Positions 9,728 to 18,563 of a stretch of DNA of 64,000 nt are shown here, piece by piece. The notes beneath the pieces are model-generated. The model saw only the letters and a list, made by a program, of their open reading frames with translations, was not told the DNA's origin and did not search any database. The stretch is taken from contig NZ_JABAGC010000009.1 in assembly GCF_012843905.1 (NCBI RefSeq), positions 28,867-92,866 of the forward strand, written 5' to 3'. The DNA is from Clostridium sp. SM-530-WT-3G (GTDB lineage: Bacteria > Bacillota > Clostridia > Clostridiales > Clostridiaceae). The position numbers and the translations under genes were made by a program. How positions within the stretch are numbered: position 1 is the stretch's first letter; each line of letters opens with the position of its first letter.

Positions 9728-10423
9728 TTAATTCTCCTTAAGCCTGAAGCCAAATCCCCATACCGTCTCAATTGCAATATTAGTATTTGAAATTTTCTTT
9801 CTAAGCCTCTTAACTGTATCATCAGCAGCTCTTGTCTCAACTTCACTATCATAGCCCCATATTTTATTTAAAAGCTCTTCCCTTGATACTGCCCTATCCT
9901 TATTTTCAAACAAATATGTCAGCAAACTTAATTCATTTGGTGTAAGTTCAATTGTTTTTCCATCATATTTAACATTCTTACTCTTTTTATCTATTGTAAC
10001 ACCACCAAATTTTAAATTTTCATACATATCTTCAACATTATTTTTTTCTGAATTTTCAAAATCTATTCTTCTAAATATTGCTTTTACCCTCATAACTAAA
10101 GACATAGGACTAAATGGTTTTGTAAAATAATCATCACTTCCAAGTGTTATTCCTGTAACATAATCCATATCACTGTCTCTTGCTGTAAGCATAATAATAG
10201 GTGCTATACTCTTCTCTCTAAGCTTAGTGCAAATTTGAAATCCATCACTTCCTGGCATCATAATATCAAGTATAACAAGATCACATGGTTTTTTTTCAAA
10301 TTCTTCTAAAAGTTTATCTCCATTATCAAAAGCTTCAACCTTATATCCACTACTTTCTAAAAACCTCTTCACAAGATTTCTTATATTTTCTTCATCATCA
10401 GCAATATAAATTAATTTGTCCAT
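9728..10423 (-). CDS. OmpR/PhoB-family response regulator
   Basis: 231 aa. Receiver domain: acidic pair DD at 9-10, phospho-acceptor Asp53 (LVILDIMMP), Thr in MLTARD and Lys in YFTKPF. The C-terminal winged helix is of the OmpR type (ELTPNELSLLTYL, then DDTVKRLRKKI). It is a DNA-binding transcription factor activated by the adjacent kinase. The stop is 1 nt before the kinase start and the kinase RBS lies inside this gene, so the two are translationally coupled. The gene itself is intact although its kinase carries a frameshift. It lies directly downstream of the apbE remnant, reading the same way. Confidence 0.93.
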   Translation of the reverse strand: MDKLIYIADDEENIRNLVKRFLESSGYKVEAFDNGDKLLEEFEKKPCDLVILDIMMPGSDGFQICTKLREKSIAPIIMLTARDSDMDYVTGITLGSDDYFTKPFSPMSLVMRVKAIFRRIDFENSEKNNVEDMYENLKFGGVTIDKKSKNVKYDGKTIELTPNELSLLTYLFENKDRAVSREELLNKIWGYDSEVETRAADDTVKRLRKKISNTNIAIETVWGFGFRLKEN

Positions 10424-10491
10424 TTATTTTCACTCCAGACATATTTAACATTCATTTGAATTATTTTAACACTTTAAATAAGGCTTGTCAC

Positions 10492-11099
10492 TTAAAAACA
10501 CATTACTTTATATTCTTGAGTTAATGTAAAATTAGCTAAAAGATCTTTTGTAATTATTATTTCATCATCAGTTGTAATCATTATTCCACTTATATTATTT
10601 TTTTTCATGAATTCATATGCTTTATATTTTCCCATTATAAATAACGGCGTAGATAATCCATCTCCATCAATTGATGCATCACTGATAATTGTTATACTTT
10701 TTAAATCAGACTCAGCAGGATATCCTGTCTTAGGGTTAATTATGTGATGATAATATTTATAACCACATATAAACCCTCTTTCATATGCTCCTGATGTCAC
10801 TATAGACTTATTTTCTAAATTTATAGTACATACAATGTTATTGCTATGCTTTTCAGGCTCATATATTCCTATTTCCCAAAGTTTATCCTCTTCTTTCCTA
10901 CCAAGAACTTTTATATTTCCACCAAGGTTAATAATTGCTGATTTAATATTGTTTTCCTTATATAATTCTATTACCTTGTCAGCAATATATCCCTTTGCAA
11001 TTCCTCCCAAATCAATCATTGAACCTGACCCACATTAACAGAAACTTTTTGATATATTCTTGTTCCAAAAATCACATCCCACTTTTCAACGTACTTCAT
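10492..11099 (-). pseudogene. ApbE (FAD:protein FMN transferase) remnant
   Basis: A proper start exists at 11099 (GGAGG upstream) and encodes the normal ApbE beginning (KWDVIFGTRIYQKV). After about 27 codons this frame stops, and another frame resumes at the conserved motif MIDLGGIAKGYIAD. From there the C-terminal half of ApbE is complete (NLGGNI, TSGAYERGF, HHIINPKTGYP, DGLSTPLFIMG). Roughly 110 residues between the two parts are missing, including the first FAD-binding segment, and the frame is shifted. I read this as an internal deletion. An intact ApbE (about 310-340 aa) attaches FMN to Thr in SGATYT-type motifs. The neighbouring protein carries exactly such a motif. Confidence 0.85.
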
Positions 11100-11149
11100 C
11101 CTAATTTACCTCCATTATAAAAATAATTTTATATAATATATTAATTTAT

Positions 11150-12382
11150 CTAATTATTATTAAGTGCATTATTTACTGCATTTATAATCCCCTTGCTTGT
11201 ATAAGTTGCTCCTGAAACAGTATCTACATCCGTGCTCTGCTTTTGTATTATACTTGCTGGAACCTGTTCAAAAGCTTTTTCACAAAATCCTGGTGTTTCA
11301 TTATGACTCAATATTTCAATATCACTAATCTTTCCACCACTCACCTGAACTTGTACCTTTAAATTATTTGAATAACCATTTGCTGTTCCTTCATAAGTAC
11401 CATCTTCATAAGAACCTGAAGCCATATCAATACTTTCAGTACTTTCTAGTGATGCTGCTCCTTTATGGCCTCCTTCTCCATGCTTATTTCCTTTTTTCTT
11501 GTGGTCATGATGTTTTTCCTTCTCCTCCATATCATCTAATGACTTTACAGTGTTATGACTTGTACTAGTTGATACTGATGTGGATTTATTATTATTCTCA
11601 TTCTCATCATCTATCTCATCTTTACTGCTTAAATAAATAGTATGTTGTTTTGGACACACTTTTTCTTCCACACATTCAAAACATGATATACAATGTAAAT
11701 CTCTAACTTCCTCCTTTTCTGACACTTCTATATTCATAGGACATGATCTGCTACATTTTTTACATCCTATACAAGTACTTTTCCTTCTCACAACTCTAAA
11801 TACTTTAATTTTATTGAACAGTCCTAAAAGTGCTCCATATGGACATAAGTACTTACACCAAGGTCTATAAATAATAAGTGAAATTCCAATAATTATTATT
11901 AAAACTATAATACTTATTAAACTGAATTTTCCATTAAATAATGATAAAAAACCATGGTAAGGATTTATTTTTTCTAAAATAATTACACCGCCACTTACTG
12001 CTGTCAATATAATAGTTAACACAAGCATAATATATCTCAAATATTTCATTTTAGAGTGTATTGAATATGGTACAAATGTATTGTATTTTCTCTTAAAAAT
12101 TTTCTTTCCTAATCTGGCACATAAATCTTGTATTGCTCCAAATGGACAAAAGAAACCACATATTATAGGACCAAATAAAACACTTAAAATTATTACAGCA
12201 CCTATTACTAGTCCAAGTATACTTTTAACTTTTACTACAAATAGACTACTTGATGTTATAAACTGATATATGCTTGTAACACCACATATAGGACATATAT
12301 AATGGAATATGGATTCCGATATCCATGATATTGACTTGCCTATAGAACTTAAATAATGATTGAATGCTGCTATAAAAAAAAG
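11150..12382 (-). pseudogene. 4Fe-4S polyferredoxin/FMN-binding protein, 5'-truncated
   Basis: Codons from 12382 are open and clearly coding (membrane segment, HYICPICGVTSIY, then GFFCPFGAIQDLC), but no start codon occurs before the ATG at 12049, which has no RBS. The reading frame begins inside the T-tract of the terminator of the upstream TPR gene, so the first part of the gene and its promoter are lost. What remains is NosR/NirI-like: membrane segments, CPYG motifs, two 4Fe-4S motifs (CIGCKKCSRSCP and CISCFECVEEKVCP), a low-complexity His/Glu/Lys linker, then an FMN_bind domain ending in SGATYTS, the flavinylation site for ApbE. Such proteins pass electrons across or along the membrane. 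Whether a product is made from 12049 is unknown. Confidence 0.8.
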
Positions 12383-12406
12383 CTATAAATCAAAATGATT
12401 TATAGC
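12374..12406 (-). terminator. Terminator after TPR gene
   Basis: GCTATAAATCA / TGATTTATAGC hairpin (12382-12406) followed by eight T on the minus strand. It abuts the truncated polyferredoxin frame directly. Confidence 0.85.
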
Positions 12407-12427
12407 TTCTTGCAAAAATTTATTTAA

Positions 12428-13174
12428 TTACTTATCAAAATCAATTTCTTCTGAAACAACACCTGAATTCTTAAGTTCATCAACTGCTTCTATGTAACGT
12501 TTATCTTCTGGCGCCACTTTACTTGCAAGCTCATAACAGTATAGTGCTTTTCCTATATCATCAAAATGATAATAACACGCCGCAAGTCTATTTAATAAAG
12601 TTGCATTTAATTTATTTATGCTTAAAGACTTTTTATAATATTTTAACGCTAATTTATAGTTCATCTTCAATTTATCTGTTGAATCAAACTCTAAAATATC
12701 TTCTCTTGATAAATAAATATTACCCATACATTCGTAAACTAAACAGATTAACTCCTTATTTTTTTCATATTCTTCATTATCTATGTCCTCTAATCCTCGA
12801 TTAAAATAATCAATTGCCTTTTCATTTTCATTTGCCTGCATATAACATAAACCAACATTAAACATGCTTTCTCTATCGTTACATATTGTATAATGCTCTT
12901 TAAAAATCTCGATAGCCTCTTCTATTTTCCCAAGAAATCTTAAAGCTAATCCATTTAAGAATAATGAATCATAGTTTTCTTTATCAAATTCTGATGATTT
13001 CTGTGCAAAATATAATGCTTTTTCAAATCTACCTTTATTAATTTCATTTTTAGCAAGTTTGTTTAAATAAAATGCAAGCTGTTTATAATCTGTTATCTTG
13101 CCTCCTGAAACTCTAATTTTATTATATTTTAAGAAATTGTCTATAATCTCCTGTTTATTTTCTTTATTATCCAT
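12428..13174 (-). CDS. TPR-repeat protein
   Basis: 248 aa with an AGGTGGAATT ribosome site. From about residue 35 on it consists of tetratricopeptide units (KALYFAQKSSEFDKENYDSL, AIEIFKEHYTICNDRESMFN, AIDYFNRGLE, ALKYYKKSLSINKLNATLLN, ALYCYELASKVAPEDKRYI). There is no signal peptide or membrane segment, so it is probably a cytosolic scaffold for protein-protein contacts; the partner is unknown. It is transcribed toward the flavin cluster but separated from it by a strong terminator. Confidence 0.85.
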   Translation of the reverse strand: MDNKENKQEIIDNFLKYNKIRVSGGKITDYKQLAFYLNKLAKNEINKGRFEKALYFAQKSSEFDKENYDSLFLNGLALRFLGKIEEAIEIFKEHYTICNDRESMFNVGLCYMQANENEKAIDYFNRGLEDIDNEEYEKNKELICLVYECMGNIYLSREDILEFDSTDKLKMNYKLALKYYKKSLSINKLNATLLNRLAACYYHFDDIGKALYCYELASKVAPEDKRYIEAVDELKNSGVVSEEIDFDK

Positions 13175-13621
13175 AATTCCACCTACTCCTTGATTAATAC
13201 AGCTATTATATCATTTAAGAAAATTAATTACCACTCTAATCCAACGATTTATATAATGTAATTAATTATCATATAAATCATGGTGCTAAAAGAGAATATC
13301 TACATATAAACAAAAAAAGTGTTGTGATTCATTACTTTCACAACACAAAATCAAAATAAATATTGTAAGAAAAATCAAATAACCACATTGTATTCAGGCT
13401 TTTATTTTATGATAATTATAATTAATAAAAATATAGGCAAAATAAGTTACATATTTTCAATTACCATATTAATAAAAAGCGTCTTGGAACATAATTTATA
13501 TACATCTCTGAATACTTAATTATATTATTTTCCCTTCTCATTTATGTTACTTTACCACTATATCACCCAATAATTTAATTGTCAATATATCCCAAAAAGC
13601 AAGACCATATATCCTTTAAGA
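13175..13621. other. Intergenic region
   Basis: About 450 bp with no credible gene. It contains the hairpin terminator at 13312-13346. The sequence nearest the LigB-like gene (13400-13620) does not encode the AMMECR1 domain that often follows this domain in relatives. I see nothing else. Confidence 0.5.
13312..13346 (-). terminator. Intrinsic terminator
   Basis: GTGTTGTG / CACAACAC arms (13319-13346) followed by seven T on the minus strand, about 280 nt downstream of the LigB-like gene. Confidence 0.8.
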
Positions 13622-14428
13622 CTAATTCGTTTCAAGCTTAATAAGTGCATATATATTATTAATTTTTTTTTCATAAGATAAAAATTTTCCCCTTACTTCT
13701 CTTTCATCTAACACACCAAGCATAAACGGCATATAAATAATATTATACTTTTGAAATTCTTTAAATTTATCAATTTTAAAAGTTGAATTTTCCATCACTT
13801 TAATATTATCAATTATATTAGAACCTCTTATATTACTTCTTGTTTTATATGACTCATTATGAATTGTTTTAAATTCCTCATTATTTGCAATATCACAGCT
13901 GGCAATCACCACAATTTTCTTTCCCTGTATCTCACTTATTTTCCTAATAGCTTTTCCAAATTCAAAAAGTCTATTACTATCTATTATTGATGTATTTATG
14001 GTTACCAGTTCATAATTTCTATAATTCTTATTAATAAAATATAAAGGCACCATAGATCCATGATCAAGCTTATAATTCTTAGATTCGCTATCATTAACAG
14101 TATAATTTATAGAATTGCTTTCAAAATAATCTATGACACCTCGTGAAAATATATTATCCAGTTTAACTACAAAGCTTATATCTACATTTTTAAATTCTTT
14201 AAAATTACCATATATATATTCTCCCATACTTATTGTGAAGAAATTTTCTCGTAAATTTCCATGTGGAGAAAGAATAACAATAGTTTCCGGTTGAATTTTG
14301 CTTATCTCCTTTCCAATTTCTTCACATGCTTCACTAGTCTTTTTTAATCTTTGCATATTTGAGTCTGCTATTTCATCTATTATTTCTGGTATATGTGGCA
14401 TTAAATAATATCCTAATATGTTATCCAC
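13622..14428 (-). CDS. Class III extradiol dioxygenase-like (LigB) protein
   Basis: 268 aa from a GTG at 14428 (AAAGG about 12 nt upstream). It matches the LigB-like half of the AmmeMemoRadiSam system protein A/B family: GYYLMPHIPEII near the start, IVILSPHG (about 50-57) and KLDHGSMVPLYFI (about 120-132) carry the metal-binding His residues. It ends at PFMLGVLDEREVRGKFLSYE and a short tail, where relatives I recall continue into an AMMECR1 domain. That domain is absent here, so it is either a stand-alone version or a C-terminally shortened one. The substrate is unknown; the family is linked to radical-SAM/Memo/AMMECR1 clusters. No radical SAM partner is nearby. Confidence 0.7.
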   Translation of the reverse strand: MDNILGYYLMPHIPEIIDEIADSNMQRLKKTSEACEEIGKEISKIQPETIVILSPHGNLRENFFTISMGEYIYGNFKEFKNVDISFVVKLDNIFSRGVIDYFESNSINYTVNDSESKNYKLDHGSMVPLYFINKNYRNYELVTINTSIIDSNRLFEFGKAIRKISEIQGKKIVVIASCDIANNEEFKTIHNESYKTRSNIRGSNIIDNIKVMENSTFKIDKFKEFQKYNIIYMPFMLGVLDEREVRGKFLSYEKKINNIYALIKLETN

Positions 14429-14557
14429 CTTAAAACACGGCCTTTCATCTTTTGAATTAGTTTATACTTAGTATATATTATCAGATATTCATATTTTTAT
14501 ATACATATTTATTATAATTTGAAAGAAACTATTTTTCAGTAGACTCCTAAAGCACCT

Positions 14558-14698
14558 TTAAATAACCTGCCATGGATTATCTTCATCATTCATAAATGCA
14601 ATACAACTTTTTATTGAAATTTCAACATTATATTCCTTACTAAACTTTTTAAAAAATTCTGTTTCATCATCCCTGTGACTATAAGCTAAAATTTTCAT
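14558..14698 (-). pseudogene. D-lactate dehydrogenase N-terminal remnant
   Basis: A GGGGGG ribosome site precedes the ATG at 14698. The first residues (MKILAYSHRDDE and EFFKKFSKEYNVEI) match the start of clostridial D-2-hydroxyacid/D-lactate dehydrogenases (normally about 330 aa). After about 28 residues the match ends, and the frame stops at codon 47 with a tail (MNDEDNPWQVI) that I do not recognise. It is probably a relic left by a deletion between this gene and the LigB-like gene. Confidence 0.6.
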
Positions 14699-14864
14699 AA
14701 GAATCCCCCCAATAAGATGTAAAATTAATACCTTAATAACAATATAATAACTCTTTTTCATACATTAAAATAGCAATATATATTTTTCTTATTTTTAATA
14801 TATATTGACTATTTTTTATCAATATATTTATATTATGTAATATTTATTAATCTTTTATCAATAC

Positions 14865-14893
14865 TTGACTAATTCTTTTAACAATTATATAGT
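14865..14893 (+). promoter_or_regulatory. Promoter of DAHP synthase gene
   Basis: -35 TTGACT (14865-14870), 17-bp spacer, -10 TATAGT (14888-14893), about 30 nt upstream of the start codon. Confidence 0.7.
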
Positions 14894-14925
14894 ATTATTA
14901 TACATATATTAAGGGGGCATAAAAA

Positions 14926-15954
14926 ATGAGTTTTTTAAACATTAGAAAAATACCATCTCCAGAAGAAGTCATAGAAATGACACCTCTAGATGAGCATTTA
15001 AAAAAAATTAAAGCTGAAAGAGATGCAGAAATAAAAGATATATTTGCTGGAAAAAGCGATAAATTTGTGGTTATCGTTGGACCATGTTCTGCAGACGAAG
15101 AAGATTCTGTATGTGATTATATAAACAGACTTGCAAAAATTAATGAAAAAGTTAAGGACAAGCTATTTATTATCCCTAGAATTTACACTAATAAACCAAG
15201 AACTACTGGTGAAGGTTATAAAGGTATGCTTCATCAACCAGATCCTGAAAAATCACCAAACATGGTTGAAGGTCTGCTTGCAATAAGAAAAATGTTTATC
15301 CGCTCAATAAGAGAAACATATCTTACTCCTGCAGATGAAATGTTATATCCTTGTAATCATATTTACTGTGGAGATTTGCTTACTTATGTTGCAGTTGGGG
15401 CAAGAAGCGTAGAAAATCAACAGCACAGACTTACTGCCAGCGGAGTTGATGTTCCTGTTGGAATGAAAAATCCTACTAGTGGTGATTTAAGCGTAATGTT
15501 TAATTCAATACACGCTGCTCACTGCAAACAAGATTTTATATATAAAGATTATGAAGTATCTACTACTGGAAATCCATATACTCATGCAATTTTACGTGGT
15601 TCTGTAAATAAACATGGAAATTCTATTCCTAATTATCACTATGAAGACTTATTGAGAGTGAATGATATGTATAAGCAACATGATTTTCCAAATCCCGCTG
15701 TAATTGTAGATGCAAATCACAATAACTCTAATAAAAAGTTCTATGAACAACCACGTATAGTAAAAGAAATATTAAGAAGTAGAGAATATAATCCTGAATT
15801 AAAGAAACTTGTAAAAGGTGTTATGATAGAAAGTTACATTGAAGAAGGTTCTCAAAAAATTAACGAACATATTTATGGTAAATCTATTACTGACCCTTGT
15901 CTTGGAATTAAAGAAACAGAAAAACTTTTATATTGCATTGCTGAACAAGTTTAA
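14926..15954 (+). CDS. 3-deoxy-7-phosphoheptulonate (DAHP) synthase, class I
   Basis: 342 aa, AGGGGG ribosome site. First step of the shikimate pathway: phosphoenolpyruvate plus erythrose-4-phosphate give DAHP. The AroF/G/H-type barrel is complete: VVIVGPCSADEED, RIYTNKPRTTGEGYKGM, the NPTSGDL motif after GMKN, the RG(S) stretch, DANHNNSNKK and GVMIESYIEEGSQ. The N-terminal extension (IRKIPSPEEVIEMTPL) is the kind used for aromatic amino-acid feedback in this subfamily. It is a single gene with its own promoter and terminator. I give no aroF/G/H letter because the feedback specificity cannot be read here. Confidence 0.95.
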   Translation: MSFLNIRKIPSPEEVIEMTPLDEHLKKIKAERDAEIKDIFAGKSDKFVVIVGPCSADEEDSVCDYINRLAKINEKVKDKLFIIPRIYTNKPRTTGEGYKGMLHQPDPEKSPNMVEGLLAIRKMFIRSIRETYLTPADEMLYPCNHIYCGDLLTYVAVGARSVENQQHRLTASGVDVPVGMKNPTSGDLSVMFNSIHAAHCKQDFIYKDYEVSTTGNPYTHAILRGSVNKHGNSIPNYHYEDLLRVNDMYKQHDFPNPAVIVDANHNNSNKKFYEQPRIVKEILRSREYNPELKKLVKGVMIESYIEEGSQKINEHIYGKSITDPCLGIKETEKLLYCIAEQV

Positions 15955-15960
15955 TTAATA

Positions 15961-15988
15961 AAAAATCCTCCACTATGGGGGATTTTTT
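15961..15988 (+). terminator. Terminator after DAHP synthase
   Basis: AAAAATCCTCC-ACTAT-GGGGGATTTTTT hairpin with T-tract directly after the stop codon. Confidence 0.85.
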
Positions 15989-16179
15989 ATTAATTTTATA
16001 CTCATAATATATATACCATAGTATTTAAAAGATTGCTTGTATGAAGTTTAAGTATATATACTAAAATACAAAATTAGAATATTAAATTTAAGGTAATAAT
16101 TTATTTTTATTAACATTTATTTGAATTTAAGTTAAAATTTATATTGTAAAACAAATATCACAATAAAGGAGCGAAACAC

Positions 16180-17793
16180 ATGGATATGTTAAAAACTATA
16201 ATAGAACTCATGGGTGGACTTGGTTTATTTATTTATGGTATGAAGCTCATGGGAGATGGACTTGAAAATGCAGCCGGAGAAAGCCTTAAACATATTTTGG
16301 AAAAAGTAACCAGTAATAAATTTATGGGAGTTGCAATTGGAGCTATTATAACTGCTATAATTCAAAGTAGCAGTGCAACTACAGTAATGGTAGTTGGTTT
16401 CGTTAATGCTGGTCTCATGAACTTATCTCAAGCTCTAGGAGTTATTATGGGTGCAAATATAGGTACTACTATAACTGCTCAACTTGTAGCTTTTAAATTA
16501 GATCAAATTGCTCCTATTTTTGTCTTTGTTGGTGCAGGTGTTGTAATGTTTGCAAAAGCAAAAGAAAGAATAGAAATAGGTAATATAATATTAGGTTTTG
16601 GTATTCTTTTTACTGGTATGGGTGCTATGACTACTGCTATGGCTCCAATCGCTTCATCACCACTATTTACTCAAATTTTAATTTCTGTAGGCAATAATTG
16701 GATTATAGGTATTTTAACTGGTTTAGCACTTACTGCAATATTGCAAAGTTCTTCAGCAACTACTGGTATTCTTATAGCTCTTGCTTCAACTAACACAATA
16801 ACTATAAACCTTGCTATTCCAATTCTCTTTGGTTGTAATATTGGAACTTGTGTAACAGCTCTAATTGCAAGCATAGGCACTAGTAAAACAGCCCATAAAG
16901 CAGCTCTCTTACATTTAATATTTAATGTAGCAGGAACTATAATCTTTATTCCTTTTATAGGATATCTATCAGCATTTGTAAAAACCACAAGTCCTGATAT
17001 AAGCAGAGAAATAGCAAATGCTCATACTATTTTTAATATTACTAACACTGCTATACTTTTACCTTTCAGTTCCTATATAATAAAATTTGTTAATAAAGTT
17101 ATTCCATCTGAAGACAAAATTGAAAGTATGGGACCAAAATTTATTGATAATCGATTCTTAGAAACACCTGTAATAGCTGCTGGCCAAGTTATAAAAGAAA
17201 CAATAAGAATGGCAAATAAAGCAAAGGAAAATGTTGAACTTGCGATGAAAGCATTTTTGACTAAAGATGAAGAATTAATAAAACAGGTTTATGAAAATGA
17301 AAAGTTGATAAATCTTTTAGAGGAATGTATCACCACATATCTCGTTAAACTATCAAAATGTATTTTATCAGATAAGGAAAAAGTTATCGTTGCATCTACA
17401 TTCCACATAATAATAGATATTGAAAGAATAGGTGACCATGCTGAAAATATAGCTGACTTAGCTGTAGAAAATAAGAATAAAAAATTAAAATATAGCAGTG
17501 AAGCTTTAGATGAGCTTAATCAAATCTATAATTCTGTTATAGATGCTTTAAATATTTCAATAACAGCATATGCAACAAGAGATATTGAAAAAGCAAAAAG
17601 TATAATTAAAGTTGAAAATTTAATTGACTCTTATCAAAAAGAATATCGAGAAAAGCATATTAAAAGGCTTTACGAAGGAAAATGCAATGCTTATGAAGGC
17701 GCAATATTCCTTGACTTAATAACTGATTTTGAAAGAATAGGTGACCATTCTACTAATATTGCTGAAAATGTAATTGAAAATTATATAGATTAA
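16180..17793 (+). CDS. Na/Pi cotransporter family protein with PhoU-like domain (paralogue)
   Basis: 537 aa, AAAGGAGCG ribosome site. Same architecture as the gene at 5267-6937: two QSSSATT signatures (62-68 and 189-195) in the membrane half, and a PhoU-like C-terminal bundle (about 325-535) with ERIGDHAENIADLA and ERIGDHSTNIAENV. It probably imports phosphate with sodium or balances its flux. Two divergent copies within 11 kb suggest different regulation or affinity; both carry the PhoU-like tail. It is monocistronic and ends at a strong hairpin. Confidence 0.93.
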   Translation: MDMLKTIIELMGGLGLFIYGMKLMGDGLENAAGESLKHILEKVTSNKFMGVAIGAIITAIIQSSSATTVMVVGFVNAGLMNLSQALGVIMGANIGTTITAQLVAFKLDQIAPIFVFVGAGVVMFAKAKERIEIGNIILGFGILFTGMGAMTTAMAPIASSPLFTQILISVGNNWIIGILTGLALTAILQSSSATTGILIALASTNTITINLAIPILFGCNIGTCVTALIASIGTSKTAHKAALLHLIFNVAGTIIFIPFIGYLSAFVKTTSPDISREIANAHTIFNITNTAILLPFSSYIIKFVNKVIPSEDKIESMGPKFIDNRFLETPVIAAGQVIKETIRMANKAKENVELAMKAFLTKDEELIKQVYENEKLINLLEECITTYLVKLSKCILSDKEKVIVASTFHIIIDIERIGDHAENIADLAVENKNKKLKYSSEALDELNQIYNSVIDALNISITAYATRDIEKAKSIIKVENLIDSYQKEYREKHIKRLYEGKCNAYEGAIFLDLITDFERIGDHSTNIAENVIENYID

Positions 17794-17802
17794 TATTTTT
17801 AT

Positions 17803-17839
17803 AAAAAACACTTCTATACAGCTTACAGAAGTGTTTTTT
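17803..17839 (+). terminator. Terminator (may serve both directions)
   Basis: AAAAAACACTTCT / AGAAGTGTTTTTT arms with T-tracts on both strands, between the convergent Na/Pi transporter and the 161-aa gene. Confidence 0.85.
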
Positions 17840-17873
17840 ACAATTTTAAATATTTAACTTTCAAACATATTTT

Positions 17874-18359
17874 CTATGATGCATCATGAAGTTTCTCTAT
17901 TAAAATATCCCTCTCATTCTCCGCTTTAATTTTTCCAAATATAGTTTTTAATATTAACATTCTTAAATCATCAGATAAATTCTCTAAATTTTCTAATACT
18001 CCATTCTTATCTCTCTTTAGAATATCGTTTACAATACTAGTTAAAACAATTTCACTACTATTATTATCAAGACTTTCTTCAAAGCATCTTCGTATAATCC
18101 AGTTATTATTTTTACTTCCAAGTATTATTTGAAGTATATCTAATGTATCTACTGTTGATACTCCATATTTTTTAATTATATCTAATATTTTTATAAGCCC
18201 ACTATTAATAGCAATTATATCAGTGTTTTGTTTTATTCCAGCAAAATCAGCTATATATCCAGCATCCTTTACTATTGAGTTTCTTAAGTAGTCTTTATTA
18301 CTTATATCCACTTTCTTTTTTAAATTATCATATAAAAGATTTATTACATATAAAATCAT
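17874..18359 (-). CDS. Hypothetical helical protein, 161 aa
   Basis: I do not recognise this family. The start is set by GGAGGAACGAG directly before the ATG. The protein is predicted all-helical, rich in Ile, Leu, Asn and Asp, with repeated helix pairs (LIKILDIIKKYG, LDILQIILGSKNN, IVLTSIVNDILKRD, LRMLILKTIFGKI) that could form a HEAT-like or other helical-repeat fold. It has no signal peptide or clear membrane segment. It stands alone and converges with the Na/Pi transporter. Confidence 0.6.
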   Translation of the reverse strand: MILYVINLLYDNLKKKVDISNKDYLRNSIVKDAGYIADFAGIKQNTDIIAINSGLIKILDIIKKYGVSTVDTLDILQIILGSKNNNWIIRRCFEESLDNNSSEIVLTSIVNDILKRDKNGVLENLENLSDDLRMLILKTIFGKIKAENERDILIEKLHDAS

Positions 18360-18488
18360 CTCGTTCCTCCACCATACTCTTTATTAAAACCTTTTCATAA
18401 ATTTCAAAAATTGAATCGATATTTATATCTTTGATTATATAATAAATAATAAAAACTTTAAAGTTAAAGTTTTAAATTTTAATGAATA

Positions 18489-18536
18489 AAAAATCACCAA
18501 TCATAACATAATAAATATGATACGATTAGTGATTTT
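18489..18536 (-). terminator. Terminator after NlpC/P60 gene
   Basis: Arms AAAATCACTAATC / GATTGGTGATTTT with a T-rich 3' side on the minus strand. Confidence 0.7.
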
Positions 18537-18563
18537 ATACCGTAAAATTTAACATACAGAAAA

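Noticed and set aside
13400..13621. Search for a detached AMMECR1 domain downstream of the LigB-like gene
   Set aside because: No frame encodes recognisable AMMECR1 motifs.
16090..16160. PHO-box-like TTAACA/TTAAAA repeats upstream of the second Na/Pi transporter
   Set aside because: AT-rich background makes such matches common, and the spacing does not fit a regular direct repeat.
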